A DNA stretch of 27,236 nucleotides from DASRCB01 sp035653295 (lineage in GTDB: Bacteria; Acidobacteriota; Terriglobia; Bryobacterales; Bryobacteraceae): NCBI GenBank assembly GCA_035653295.1, contig DASRCB010000221.1, positions 1-27,236 of the forward strand, written 5' to 3'. The position numbers and the translations under genes were made by a program. Positions 1 to 8,066 of the stretch are shown in pieces. The first letter of the stretch is position 1. Every line of letters begins with the position of its first letter. The notes under the pieces were generated by a model. The model did no database searches. It saw nothing but the letters and a program-made list of their open reading frames with translations, and had not been told where the DNA came from.

Positions 1-996
1 GAGCTCATAATCGGGGCGCGGGGGGGAGATGGCCGGGGGTCTCGCGAAACGAACCCAGTCGAAGGAACGCCAGACTTCGATATCTCCGAAGCGAAAGCGC
101 CCGCGGCCCTCCGGCGCGGTGGCGAGGGCGAGGACAGCGGCGACGTGCTCAAAGCCGACCTGGCGGAGGTCGCCTTTCAGCGCTTCTATGCATTTCCGGA
201 CAATCCGCCGGGCCAGCGCCGGCGGAGCTGCAGCGAGATCGGCCGTTGTAAGCAGGATTACGCCATCCTGGACGTGCGGTTCGGGAACGGTCTGCCGCCA
301 GTATTCCTCGTCCTCGCGAGCGAGGCGTGCGATCCGAACCAGGGCTTCCGTGATCTGAGGATTGTACCTGGCGCGGAGCTGAGGCAGGAGCTCATGGCGT
401 ATGCGGTTCCTGGCGTATGACAGATCACGGTTAGATTCGTCCTCGCGCCATTGGAGGTGGTGGGTGTTCAGGTAATCCAGAACCTCGCTGCGGGAGATTT
501 CCAGGAACGGCCGGACGACACCCTGAGGGGAAACGGGGTGCATCGCGGCAAGCCCAGCGGTACCCGATCCGCGAAGGAGCCGGAAGAGCACCGTCTCGGC
601 CTGATCGTCGCGGGTATGGGCGGTGGCGATTCGGTCCAGAACTCCGGAGCCGATCAGATCTGAAAAGAAGGCCTGGCGGATCTCTCGCGCGGCCTGCTCG
701 AGGTTATCGCGGGTCGCCTCGGCGGCAGCCGGGGCGTCGGCGGTGCGGAGGTGGAACGGCAGCGCGAAAGCGGCGGCGAGGTCGCGCACGAAGGCGGCAT
801 CCGCTTCAGACGCAGCGCCGCGGATGCCGTGATCGAGGTGAACGACGCTCAGCCGAAGATTCCATCGCGGCGCCAGCTCGCGGAGGACATGCAGCAGGCA
901 AACCGAGTCCGCGCCCCCGGAGACCGCGACACCGACACGCACGGCGGGAGTGAACATGCCGCAGCGGGTGATGCATTCAATGACGCGGTCGATCAT
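1..996 (-). CDS. tilS: tRNA(Ile)-lysidine synthase, 3' end cut by window edge
   Basis: TilS attaches lysine to C34 of the CAU-anticodon tRNA-Ile in the cytoplasm, using ATP, so that the tRNA reads AUA. The visible 332 codons carry the N-type ATP pyrophosphatase P-loop SGGADS at residues 26-31. They also carry the typical LDHGIRG and ATAHTRDDQAET/LLRGSGTAGL motifs of the family. The usual length is about 430-470 aa, so the C-terminal tRNA-binding part lies outside the window. The start is taken as the ATG at 996, 11 bp after the upstream peptidase stop. A GTG at 1011 overlapping that stop (GTGA) is an alternative and would imply translational coupling. Sure of the family; the start is less certain. 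Confidence 0.93.
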   Translation of the reverse strand, partial: MIDRVIECITRCGMFTPAVRVGVAVSGGADSVCLLHVLRELAPRWNLRLSVVHLDHGIRGAASEADAAFVRDLAAAFALPFHLRTADAPAAAEATRDNLEQAAREIRQAFFSDLIGSGVLDRIATAHTRDDQAETVLFRLLRGSGTAGLAAMHPVSPQGVVRPFLEISRSEVLDYLNTHHLQWREDESNRDLSYARNRIRHELLPQLRARYNPQITEALVRIARLAREDEEYWRQTVPEPHVQDGVILLTTADLAAAPPALARRIVRKCIEALKGDLRQVGFEHVAAVLALATAPEGRGRFRFGDIEVWRSFDWVRFARPPAISPPRPDYEL

Positions 997-1007
997 GGGA
1001 TCCGGGC

Positions 1008-2150
1008 TCACAGGCGCGCGACGAGGGCGGCGAGGAGCGCGACGCGCTCGGGGATGCGGCTGGTGACGATATTCTCGTTCGGCGCGTGGGCGCCCTCGCC
1101 AACGGCGCCGAGCCCGTCGAGAGTGGGGATGCCCAGAGCAGAGGTGAAGTTCCCGTCGGAGCCCCCTCCCACCGCACACTGATCGATTTCGAAGCCCAGC
1201 TCGAGCGCGGCGCGCCGGGCCTCGGCGTACAGGCGGCGATTCGCAGCGGTGCGCTCCAGCGGCGGGCGATTCAGTCCGCCGGTGACTTCGAGGGAGCAAC
1301 GTCTGTCGAATGGGCGAAGGCCGGTGAAGCGGCGGTGTAACGGCCGGGCGTCTTTCAGGCTGGCGATGCGGATATCGATTTCGGCATGCGCCTCGGCGGC
1401 CACCACGTTGCTGCGCGTACCGCCGGCGATGAGGCCGGGATTGACGGTGATGCCGCGCTGGAGATTGGTAAAGCCGGCAATGCGGTCGAGCTGGCGCGCG
1501 AGTTCGAGAACGGCGCTGGCTCCAGCTTCGAAATCGAGGCCGGCGTGCGACGCGCGTCCATGCACGCGAAGCTGATAATCGCCAACGCCCTTTCGCGCGG
1601 TTTTCAGATCGCCCTGGGGTCCGTGCGCGGGCTCCAGCACCAGCACGGCTGTGCTTCCCAGCGCCGCGCTCTCGGTCATCGCTCGCGACGAGGGGCTGCC
1701 GATCTCCTCGTCGGAGTTGATCTGGAGCAGCACGCGCCGGCGCACGGGAATATCGAGATCACGGAGGGCCCGCATGGCGAAGATGAAGAACGCGATCCCA
1801 GCTTTCATATCAAACACCCCTGGTCCGTAAAGGCGGCCGCGGCTCCTGCGAAACGGCATCCGCCGCAGGGTTCCGAGCGGCCACACGGTATCGGAGTGCG
1901 CGAGCGCCAGAATGCGCCCGTCCTTCTTTGCTCCGGGCAGGATGAACTCGCAACGCGCATGATCGCCGAACGCGCCCGCGCGGTGACGCTTCATCGCCTT
2001 CCCCATTCCTCGGGTACGCTCGCGAACCAGAGTCACGAACCGATTCACCGCCGCGGCATTGTCGCTCGGCGATTCGCATTCGACGAACTCGCCGATGAGG
2101 GAAACAATCTCGCGCTCATGTGTTTTGGCGTGCCGGAGCAGCGGATGCAT
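1008..2150 (-). CDS. M20 family metallopeptidase, carboxypeptidase G2-like
   Basis: Predicted zinc-dependent exo/carboxypeptidase of the M20 (CPG2/ArgE/DapE) superfamily, probably cytoplasmic, since no signal peptide is seen. Counting from the ATG at 2150 (380 aa), HSDTVW holds metal ligand H85, GVFDMKAG holds the bridging D114, and DEEIGS holds the catalytic and metal glutamates (E148/E149). EPA lies near 173 and HGRASHAG near 197 is the dimerisation/lid histidine region. The C-terminal GGGSDG and a late His-Ala-Pro-Asn-Glu motif complete the site. An ATG at 2180 is in frame but would overlap the divergent fabZ start. The 2150 start instead lies exactly 7 nt after a TATTAT box and has no Shine-Dalgarno. 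The true substrate (folate, peptide or acylated amino acid) cannot be told. tilS follows 11 bp downstream. Confidence 0.85.
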   Translation of the reverse strand: MHPLLRHAKTHEREIVSLIGEFVECESPSDNAAAVNRFVTLVRERTRGMGKAMKRHRAGAFGDHARCEFILPGAKKDGRILALAHSDTVWPLGTLRRMPFRRSRGRLYGPGVFDMKAGIAFFIFAMRALRDLDIPVRRRVLLQINSDEEIGSPSSRAMTESAALGSTAVLVLEPAHGPQGDLKTARKGVGDYQLRVHGRASHAGLDFEAGASAVLELARQLDRIAGFTNLQRGITVNPGLIAGGTRSNVVAAEAHAEIDIRIASLKDARPLHRRFTGLRPFDRRCSLEVTGGLNRPPLERTAANRRLYAEARRAALELGFEIDQCAVGGGSDGNFTSALGIPTLDGLGAVGEGAHAPNENIVTSRIPERVALLAALVARL

Positions 2151-2156
2151 CGCTGC

Positions 2157-2163
2157 TATAATA
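2157..2163. promoter_or_regulatory. Bidirectional -10-like box between M20 peptidase and fabZ
   Basis: The heptamer TATAATA reads TATAAT on the plus strand (2157-2162), 11 nt before the fabZ ATG. On the minus strand it reads TATTAT (2163-2158), exactly 7 nt before the peptidase ATG at 2150. Neither start has a Shine-Dalgarno, so both mRNAs may be leaderless or nearly so. No convincing -35 was found. The assignment is inferred. Confidence 0.45.
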
Positions 2164-2173
2164 GCGATTCCCA

Positions 2174-2644
2174 ATGCCATTGCTGGACATACAGGCGATC
2201 CGCGATATTCTTCCCCATCGCTATCCGATGCTGCTGGTGGACGCCATTCTGGAGCTCGAGGAGGAGCGGATTGTAGGCATCAAAAATGTGACCGCCAACG
2301 AACCGTTTTTCATGGGCCATTTTCCGGATTATCCGGTTATGCCCGGCGTGCTCATTGTGGAAGCGATGGCCCAGGTGGCGGGCGTTTTAGTGCTGAAGCA
2401 GATTCCGGATCGCAAAAAAAAGATCGTCCTGCTGGCCTCCGTTGAGGAAGCGAAGTTCCGGCGGCCGGTCCGGCCGGGAGACACACTGCGCATGGAAATG
2501 CAGGTAGTCAGGCGCAAAGCGACCGTCGCGAAGATGGCCGGCCGCGCCACGGTTGACGGCGTGGTGGTCGCGGAGGCGCAGGTGATGTGCAAGCTGGCCG
2601 AGCGCGAACCGGAGCCTTCCGAAGTGGAAGCCGTCGCGGGTTGA
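2174..2644 (+). CDS. fabZ: 3-hydroxyacyl-[acyl-carrier-protein] dehydratase FabZ
   Basis: Cytoplasmic hot-dog-fold dehydratase that converts 3-hydroxyacyl-ACP to trans-2-enoyl-ACP in fatty acid elongation. It is also the enzyme competing with lipid A synthesis for 3-hydroxyacyl-ACP. The 156-aa product has the family signature around GHFPDYPVMPGVL, with catalytic H49 and E63 (in VEAMAQ) and the N-terminal LPHRYPMLLVD block. Length and motifs are normal. The ATG at 2174 directly starts the conserved region and has no upstream Shine-Dalgarno; a TATAAT box lies just upstream. lpxA begins 7 bp after the stop. fabZ next to lpxA is a classic lipid A cluster arrangement. Confidence 0.97.
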   Translation: MPLLDIQAIRDILPHRYPMLLVDAILELEEERIVGIKNVTANEPFFMGHFPDYPVMPGVLIVEAMAQVAGVLVLKQIPDRKKKIVLLASVEEAKFRRPVRPGDTLRMEMQVVRRKATVAKMAGRATVDGVVVAEAQVMCKLAEREPEPSEVEAVAG

Positions 2645-2651
2645 CGGTTCG

Positions 2652-3428
2652 ATGGCGATTCATCCGACTGCGCTGATCGATCCCGCGGCGCAAATCGCCG
2701 ACAGCGCGGAAATAGGGCCGCACTGCATCGTCGGGGCGGGCGTGACCATCGGCGATCGAACACGGCTGATCGCTCACGTCTTCATGGAAGGACGCCTGAG
2801 CGTGGGAGCGGACAACGTCTTCTTTCCATACTCGACCATCGGCGTGGCTCCGCAGGACCTGAAATACAGGGGCGAGCCGTCGGAAACCCGTATCGGCGAT
2901 CGCAACCGTATCCGCGAGTTCGTCACCATTCACCGCGGCACCGAGGGCGGAGGCATGGTGACGAGCATCGGCAATGACAATCTGCTGATGGCCTACGTGC
3001 ATGTGGCCCACGATGTCCACGTCGGCAATCACACCATCCTTTCCAATGCGGTCACGTTTGCCGGTCACGTCGTCGTCGAAGAGTGGGCCGTGATTGAGGC
3101 GTTTTCCGGAGTGCATCAGTTCTGCCGCATCGGACGGCACGCATTCATTGGCGGATACAGCGTCATCACCCAGGACGTGCTGCCCTTTTCCATGACGGTA
3201 ACGCCACGCGAGGCGCATACCTTCGGCGTAAACAAGACCGGCCTCAAGCGCCGCGGCTTCGCGCCGGAACGCATTGACGAATTGAACAAGGCGTTTCGGC
3301 TGCTGACAAAATCGGGCCTGAACACCACCCAGGCGCTGGAGCGCATTCGCGCCGAGGTGGCCCCGAGCGCCGAACTGGACGAGCTATTCGGGTTCATTCA
3401 GGGATCGCAGCGCGGCTTCATCAAATGA
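2652..3428 (+). CDS. lpxA: UDP-N-acetylglucosamine O-acyltransferase LpxA
   Basis: Catalyses the first step of lipid A synthesis, transferring a 3-hydroxyacyl chain from ACP to the 3-OH of UDP-GlcNAc in the cytoplasm. The 258-aa protein is a left-handed beta-helix with repeated hexapeptides (for example AEIGPH, VTIGDR, TRIGDR, TSIGND, VHVGNH). The catalytic histidine is H120 in AYVHVAHD, equivalent to the AHIAHD histidine of the family. The C-terminal helical domain begins near residue 190 (GLKRRGF). Its stop overlaps the next start (ATGA), so it is translationally coupled to lpxI. The length is typical. Its presence argues for an LPS-bearing outer membrane. Confidence 0.97.
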   Translation: MAIHPTALIDPAAQIADSAEIGPHCIVGAGVTIGDRTRLIAHVFMEGRLSVGADNVFFPYSTIGVAPQDLKYRGEPSETRIGDRNRIREFVTIHRGTEGGGMVTSIGNDNLLMAYVHVAHDVHVGNHTILSNAVTFAGHVVVEEWAVIEAFSGVHQFCRIGRHAFIGGYSVITQDVLPFSMTVTPREAHTFGVNKTGLKRRGFAPERIDELNKAFRLLTKSGLNTTQALERIRAEVAPSAELDELFGFIQGSQRGFIK

Positions 3429-4240
3429 GCCGCTACGCGTTACTTGCGGGCAACGGCCGTTTCCCACTGCTGGCCTTGCAGAGCGCGCGACAACTGGGGC
3501 ATGAGGTGGTGGCCATCGGAATTCAGGAGGAGGCGTCGGGCGACATCGAGCAACACGCCGCCCGGACCCACTGGATTTCTCTCGGTCAACTCAGCCGGCT
3601 GATCGAGATCCTGCGCGAAGAGCGGCTGACGGAGCTGATCATGGCCGGGCAGGTAAAGCACGCCAGCATCTTCAGCTCGATTCGCCCGGACTGGCGCCTG
3701 TTCAAGGTACTGGCCTCGCTGCGCGAGAAGAACACAGACGCGCTGATCGGCGCAGTGGTAAAGGTTTTGGAGGGCGAAGGCATCCGCGTGCTCGATTCAA
3801 CGCTGCTGCTGAAACCGCTCCTGGCCGGGACCGGCGTGCTGGCGAAACGCAGACCCACGAGCGAAGAAGAGCGGGACATCGCATATGGGCGCAGGATCGC
3901 AAACGCGCTTTCGGCCGTAGACGTGGGGCAGAGCGTCGTAATTTGCGAACGGGCCTGCGTGGCGCTGGAGGCCATGGAGGGCACCGACGCCGTTCTGCGT
4001 CGCGCGGCTGCGCTGGTCAACGGCCGCCCGCTTACGCTGGTAAAAGGGTCGCGCCGCCGCGGGCGTCTGCTGTTCGACGTGCCGGTGGCCGGGCTCGGGA
4101 CGATTGACGCCATGCGCGAGACCAACGCCACCGCTTTGGCCGTGGACGCCGGCCGTACGCTGCTGCTGGACAAAGACGAGATGCTGGCTCGCGCCGCCGA
4201 AGCCGGGATTGCCGTCATGGGCATGCCCGTGGAGGAGTAA
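3425..4240 (+). CDS. lpxI: UDP-2,3-diacylglucosamine pyrophosphatase LpxI (DUF1009)
   Basis: LpxI hydrolyses UDP-2,3-diacylglucosamine to lipid X plus UMP. It replaces the unrelated LpxH in several bacterial groups. The 271-aa protein begins with the family N-terminal block LLAGNGRFPLLALQSAR (6-22), followed by the GQVKHASIF block near 75. The C-terminal catalytic region has FDVPVAGLGTI (217-227), whose Asp218 fits the conserved acidic residue of the family; this assignment is from memory of the family pattern. It overlaps lpxA by 4 bp (ATGA) and is followed within 2 bp by a membrane-protein gene. The fabZ-lpxA-lpxI order makes the function very likely. Confidence 0.93.
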   Translation: MSRYALLAGNGRFPLLALQSARQLGHEVVAIGIQEEASGDIEQHAARTHWISLGQLSRLIEILREERLTELIMAGQVKHASIFSSIRPDWRLFKVLASLREKNTDALIGAVVKVLEGEGIRVLDSTLLLKPLLAGTGVLAKRRPTSEEERDIAYGRRIANALSAVDVGQSVVICERACVALEAMEGTDAVLRRAAALVNGRPLTLVKGSRRRGRLLFDVPVAGLGTIDAMRETNATALAVDAGRTLLLDKDEMLARAAEAGIAVMGMPVEE

Positions 4241-4242
4241 GC

Positions 4243-4743
4243 TTGCCTTCACTGGCCCTCTCCATGACCGGCGCCGACAACGCCAGCCCCGCTCTTCGCT
4301 TCTGGGCCTCGGCCGTGTGCATGACCGCCGCGGGCATCGTCGCTCCGGGCGCGGTGATCGGCATCGCCGCGTTTCCGCTGCTGATCATATCAATCGCCTA
4401 CGGGCTGCGCGGATTCAGCCTGCTGGCCCAGGCCGCGCCGCGTTCGGGAGCGCTGCCGTTCCTGCTGTTTACGCTCGGCCTGCTGCTGGCCGAGGCGGGA
4501 AGCGTGCTGCATGGCGCAATCGCTTTCGCCCACACACATCCGGAAACGCACGCCATGGCCCCCCCAATCGCAGTGACCCTGATCCTCGGATGGCTGCCTG
4601 TGCTGTTGTGTATCCACGCGGTCGAGCGCCGCATCGAGCGCGGTCCTGGCGTAGCTGCTCTGCTGTTAATGGGCTATATTCTGGTCAATCCCGTGGTGCT
4701 GATCATTGGGAACATGCTGGCGCTGCCGATGAAGCGCACCTAG
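4243..4743 (+). CDS. Hypothetical multi-pass inner-membrane protein coupled to lpxI
   Basis: Not a family I recognise. The 166-aa product has about four to five hydrophobic segments: roughly residues 20-40, 42-60, 68-90, 103-122 and 138-160. It has short polar loops and the basic tail MKRT. The start is taken as the TTG at 4243, because GGAGGAG at 4231-4237, inside the end of lpxI, sits 5 nt before it; an ATG at 4264 is the alternative. It lies 2 bp after lpxI and converges with the TMEM175-like gene 6 bp downstream. Context suggests an envelope or lipid A connected role, but nothing in the sequence proves one. Confidence 0.7.
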   Translation: MPSLALSMTGADNASPALRFWASAVCMTAAGIVAPGAVIGIAAFPLLIISIAYGLRGFSLLAQAAPRSGALPFLLFTLGLLLAEAGSVLHGAIAFAHTHPETHAMAPPIAVTLILGWLPVLLCIHAVERRIERGPGVAALLLMGYILVNPVVLIIGNMLALPMKRT

Positions 4744-4749
4744 TAGTGG

Positions 4750-5508
4750 TCACGCCGAGGCGGCGAGGCCGGCGATCAGCCGCCGGCGACGTTTGCCGCG
4801 CATCGTTCCGAGCACGGTCTGCACCACGGCAATCAGCATGTAGCTCAACCCGGCGAGCCCGGCCCACGCGGGCCCGAGCGCCAGAGCAATCGCAACCGAT
4901 AAGAAACCGACCGACGCGGTCGCGAGGTGCTGCCAGGCGCTGGTGCGCGTGTCGAAAGCTTCCACGGGAGTGAGTTGCAGGGCCGCACTCCTGCGATTTG
5001 CGTGCGCGTAAAGCAGAGCGAGAATCACGAACACCGCCGCGAATCCCAGGCCGTAGACGACCATTAGTGTGACGATCTGATTGTCGTGGATAATGCGGTG
5101 CACCGAGCCGTCCGGCAGCCGCACGGCGTTGCCCCCGCCGGTCCACATGGAGATCACAAACGTGAACAGGAACTTCAGCGGGTACACGTAGAAAAGCACG
5201 AGGAAGAGCAGCACGCAGTTGAGGGCGATGGTGATGGAGTCCTGCAGGCCGTAACGGCGAAAGAAGAGATACTGCGCATGCCAGAGCTGGATCAGCATGG
5301 CGAAACAGACGGCGAAGGCGCCGAAGCCGCGCATCATCACCCAGAGTTCGTCGAAGGTCTTCGGCACCTCGAGCGAAACCACCAGAAGTGTTACGGCAAA
5401 GGCGAAAACGCCGTCACTCAGTCCCTCGATGCGGGTAATCTCGTGGCTGCGCCAGCGGAAACCGCGTTCTGCGCCTGCGCCATGTTCCAGCAGCTTATCG
5501 CGGAGCAC
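4750..5508 (-). CDS. TMEM175-family (DUF1211) potassium channel-like membrane protein
   Basis: Bacterial TMEM175 proteins are six-TM cation (K+) channels of the inner membrane, marked by an RxxxFSDG motif in TM1. Here residues 26-33 read RIEGLSDG, followed by VFAFAVTLLVV, so the family phenylalanine is Leu. About six hydrophobic segments follow in the 252-aa protein, within the size range for the single-repeat bacterial form. The start is GTG at 5508. It has a GGA 5-6 nt upstream and a TAGCAT box at 5522-5517, 8 nt before the GTG. It lies 20 bp after the DUF1080 gene, so it could be third in that operon or have its own promoter. Channel activity is inferred from the family only. Confidence 0.8.
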   Translation of the reverse strand: MLRDKLLEHGAGAERGFRWRSHEITRIEGLSDGVFAFAVTLLVVSLEVPKTFDELWVMMRGFGAFAVCFAMLIQLWHAQYLFFRRYGLQDSITIALNCVLLFLVLFYVYPLKFLFTFVISMWTGGGNAVRLPDGSVHRIIHDNQIVTLMVVYGLGFAAVFVILALLYAHANRRSAALQLTPVEAFDTRTSAWQHLATASVGFLSVAIALALGPAWAGLAGLSYMLIAVVQTVLGTMRGKRRRRLIAGLAASA

Positions 5509-5528
5509 GTTTTCCGATGCTATCGCAG

Positions 5529-6158
5529 TTACTGAACGCTGATCTCGCGGAAGCTGATCACCGCTTCATCATCATGATGCTGCACGCCGATGTAGCCGCT
5601 GTCCGGCCGAGGGCCGCGATCCGGCTCCCATTCCTGTTTTTTCGGAGGCACGGGCGCCTTACCGTCGTAATCGGTCACCAGCACGCCGTTCACTTTGACG
5701 ATCGTGCGCGGGCCCTGAAGCGTGATCTCCATGGTGTTCCACTCGCCGGCGGGTTTGTACGGCCGGGCTTTTGCCTTCGTCATGGAGTACAGCACGCCGG
5801 TGCAGTGGTATTCGTTATCGCGGTTGTCGATCTGAACCTCGATGCCGTGATTGATGGCGAAATCTTCCGAGGGAGGCTTGTCGGGGATACGGATGAACAC
5901 GCCGGAGTTGCCCTTGTCGTTCGACATTTTGTAGACCACGCGGATGGTGGCGTTGCCGATCTTGTGTCCGCTGTACCACAGGAAGCCCTTGCCGCCGTGG
6001 TTGGTCTGGAGGAGACCGTCCTTAACGACGACCGGCGGGGGCTCGCTGCCGTTATTCTCGGCCACGGACCAGCCGTCGAGATTCTTACCGTTGAAGAGCT
6101 GCTCGGCCGACAAGGAAACAGCGAGGGCGAGCACAGCGGCGGTCACAGATTTTCGCAT
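5529..6158 (-). CDS. Secreted DUF1080 / 3-keto-disaccharide hydrolase-domain protein
   Basis: The 209-aa product opens with a signal peptide (MRKSV, hydrophobic AVLALAVSL, then SAEQ). It then enters the DUF1080 (PF06439) fold through the hallmark LFNGKNLDGW at about residues 22-31. Further family-like blocks are SNDKGNSGVFIR, GIEVQIDN and WNTMEITLQG. It is a concanavalin-like beta sandwich, and some members hydrolyse 3-keto-glycosides. It lies 35 bp downstream of the FAH-family gene and probably in the same operon. Members are numerous in Acidobacteriota and Planctomycetes. The substrate is unknown, and periplasmic or extracellular location is inferred from the signal peptide. Confidence 0.88.
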   Translation of the reverse strand: MRKSVTAAVLALAVSLSAEQLFNGKNLDGWSVAENNGSEPPPVVVKDGLLQTNHGGKGFLWYSGHKIGNATIRVVYKMSNDKGNSGVFIRIPDKPPSEDFAINHGIEVQIDNRDNEYHCTGVLYSMTKAKARPYKPAGEWNTMEITLQGPRTIVKVNGVLVTDYDGKAPVPPKKQEWEPDRGPRPDSGYIGVQHHDDEAVISFREISVQ

Positions 6159-6193
6159 GTCATGCAGTTTCTCATGCAGGCCGGGCGGGTGCT

Positions 6194-7051
6194 CTACTGC
6201 TCCGCTGTTACCGGATTGCTCAGTTCGCCGATGCCGCTGATGCGGACCGTGATCTCATCGCCGGGGCGAAGCCAGCGTGGCGGTTTTCGGCCTGCGCCCA
6301 CGCCGGCGGGCGTGCCGGTGGCGACAACATCCCCGGGTTCCAGAGTGACCACGCTGGAGATAAACTGCACCAGCTCTGGTATGCGGAAGATGAGCTCGCG
6401 GGTGTTCGAGTTCTGCATCTGCTCGCCGTTGATTTCCAGTGAGATTCCGAGGTTGTGCGGATCTTCGATCTCGTCGCTGGTTACGATCCAGGGGCCCATG
6501 GGAGCGAAGGTGTCGAAGGTCTTGCCCATGAGCCACTGCGTGGTGGCCATCTGGAAGTCGCGGGCGCTCACATCGTTGACGATGGTGTATCCGGCGACAT
6601 GGTCGCGCCAGTCGCCCCCGGCGATGTGCCGCCCACCTTTGCCGATGACGAAGGCGAACTCCGCTTCGTAGTCCGGCTTCTCGGAATTTTTCGGCAGGAC
6701 GATGGGGGCCCGCGGGCCGATCACGACACTGGGGAACTTGTTGAAGATCGTCGGGACACTGGGTATATCAGCCTTCACCTCCGCGGCATGATCGCGATAA
6801 TTGAGTCCCACGCAGATGAACTTGGGCGGCCGCGGGATGGGGGCCAGCAGCGTGACCGCGCTGAGGCGCGCGACAGCGCCATCCGGTGCGTCGCCGGCGT
6901 ATCCCTCCACAGCATCGCGGCCTTCCGCGCCGGCGGCGAGCACGGCGATGACGTCGTGAAAACCAGCCGCGCGGACGCTAACCACGCGATCGTCCATCAG
7001 CACCCCCGGCTCAGGAGCCCCGCCGGCCCGGGTAAAGGTGATCAGCTTCAT
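6194..7051 (-). CDS. Fumarylacetoacetate hydrolase (FAH) family protein
   Basis: A 285-aa member of the FAH superfamily, metal-dependent enzymes that cleave C-C bonds or decarboxylate acylpyruvates and oxaloacetate in aromatic and organic acid degradation. Key blocks are FICVGLNYRDHAAE near 95, the metal-ligand region KPDYEAEFAFVIG near 140, DVSARDFQ near 175, and GDVVATGTPAGVG near 245. The ATG at 7051 (MKLITF) starts the conserved N-terminal domain. The frame stays open far upstream (to 8152), but that part is antisense to the desaturase and not plausible. A GATAAT box at 7066-7061 stands 9 nt before the start, with no clear Shine-Dalgarno. The exact substrate cannot be assigned. Confidence 0.9.
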   Translation of the reverse strand: MKLITFTRAGGAPEPGVLMDDRVVSVRAAGFHDVIAVLAAGAEGRDAVEGYAGDAPDGAVARLSAVTLLAPIPRPPKFICVGLNYRDHAAEVKADIPSVPTIFNKFPSVVIGPRAPIVLPKNSEKPDYEAEFAFVIGKGGRHIAGGDWRDHVAGYTIVNDVSARDFQMATTQWLMGKTFDTFAPMGPWIVTSDEIEDPHNLGISLEINGEQMQNSNTRELIFRIPELVQFISSVVTLEPGDVVATGTPAGVGAGRKPPRWLRPGDEITVRISGIGELSNPVTAEQ

Positions 7052-7060
7052 GATGATCCG

Positions 7061-7066
7061 ATTATC
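7061..7066 (-). promoter_or_regulatory. -10-like GATAAT box of the FAH-family gene
   Basis: GATAAT lies on the minus strand 9 nt before the ATG at 7051. The 126-bp space shared with the divergent desaturase shows no convincing -35. If used, the transcript would start within a few nt of the start codon. Confidence 0.35.
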
Positions 7067-7177
7067 TGCGATACACTGTCGGCCAGGCGCAAACCCGCCG
7101 ATCTGGTACCATAGAAAGGTCCGCCGCCGAACGAACCTGCCTTTCCGTTTGGTTTCACAGAACAGCAACGGGGGAAC

Positions 7178-7897
7178 ATGCACCTTCTCGTCATCGCGAC
7201 CGTCACTGTAGTCATTCTCCAGATGTCGGTCTTCTTCACCACGATCTATCTGCACCGCTGTATTACACATCGCGGGCTTTCCCTGCACCCCGTCATCGGC
7301 AACCTGATGCACCTGCACCTGTCGCTCTTCACCGGCCTGATTCCGCGCGAGTGGGCGGCAGTCCATCGCAAGCATCACCATTTCTCGGACAAGGAAGGAG
7401 ATCCGCACAGCCCGTACCTGCTGGGGCTGTGGCACGTGCTCCTGGGCAACTACTTCTACTACAAGCGCGAGGCGAACAACGCCGCGACCGTTCGCAAGTA
7501 CACGCCCGATTACCAGGGCGATCTGATCGACCGCATCCCGCTCATCCAGTACGGGCTGTTCGGAGGACTGTTGATCTTCATGGCGCTGTTCGGGTGGAAG
7601 TGGGGCATTGCGGCATGGCTCTTCCACATCGTGGGCTATGTGCTGTTGAATTCTTCCATCAACAGCCTGTGCCACATGATCGGCTACCGGAACTTCAACA
7701 ACAAGGCAACGAATCTCCAGTCGATCGCGTTCGTGACCGGCGGCGAAGGGCTCCACAACAACCACCATGCGTTTCCGAGTTCGGCGCGGTTCGCGCTGCG
7801 CGGGCGGGAGATCGACCCGGCGTGGCTGGTCATTCGGTTGCTCGAGAGCGTTGGGCTGGCGGAAGTGAAGCCGGAGCCGCTGGCTAAAGCGGCGTAA
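7178..7897 (+). CDS. Membrane fatty acid desaturase (acyl-CoA/acyl-lipid delta-9 type)
   Basis: A 239-aa integral membrane di-iron desaturase that introduces a cis double bond into fatty acyl chains, probably to tune membrane fluidity. All three histidine boxes are present: HRCITH (26-31), HRKHH (63-67) and HNNHH (193-197). An additional conserved-type His occurs in NSLCHMIGYR (162-171). Hydrophobic stretches flank them at the N-terminus, about 35-55 and 122-165. The ATG at 7178 is preceded by GGGGGA with about 2 nt spacing, so this gene appears to have a normal leader, unlike several neighbours. It is divergent from the FAH-family gene. It is shorter than the eukaryotic enzymes but normal for bacterial ones. 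Confidence 0.93.
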   Translation: MHLLVIATVTVVILQMSVFFTTIYLHRCITHRGLSLHPVIGNLMHLHLSLFTGLIPREWAAVHRKHHHFSDKEGDPHSPYLLGLWHVLLGNYFYYKREANNAATVRKYTPDYQGDLIDRIPLIQYGLFGGLLIFMALFGWKWGIAAWLFHIVGYVLLNSSINSLCHMIGYRNFNNKATNLQSIAFVTGGEGLHNNHHAFPSSARFALRGREIDPAWLVIRLLESVGLAEVKPEPLAKAA

Positions 7898-8012
7898 TTC
7901 AGAGCTCCGCCCGGGAGTGAGAACCCGGCGCGGGCACACCCACCATTCTTGACGAGAGACGACTTTTCCGGCCGGGAATGCGTCAGGACGATCCATGGCG
8001 TCCGAAACGCAA

Positions 8013-8037
8013 CCGGCCCGGGTTGCGCCCGGGCCGG
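8013..8037 (+). promoter_or_regulatory. Perfect 10-bp GC hairpin in leader of small ORF A
   Basis: CCGGCCCGGG and its exact complement flank a 5-nt loop (TTGCG), ending 13 nt before the Shine-Dalgarno. Copy B keeps the perfect stem while four of the five loop positions differ or shift (TGGCC). That is the pattern expected of a structured RNA. It could be an attenuator, an antisense-RNA target or a stability element. Confidence 0.65.
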
Positions 8038-8066
8038 ACTCTCGGACGGAAAGGAGGGCCACCGCG

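Noticed and set aside
5517..6671. 384-codon plus-strand open frame.
   Set aside because: Antisense to the DUF1080 and FAH genes; low-complexity, no domain signature.
7907..7936. Hairpin after the desaturase stop (CCGGG...CCCGG) as terminator.
   Set aside because: Only a 5-bp stem with a long loop and no T-run.
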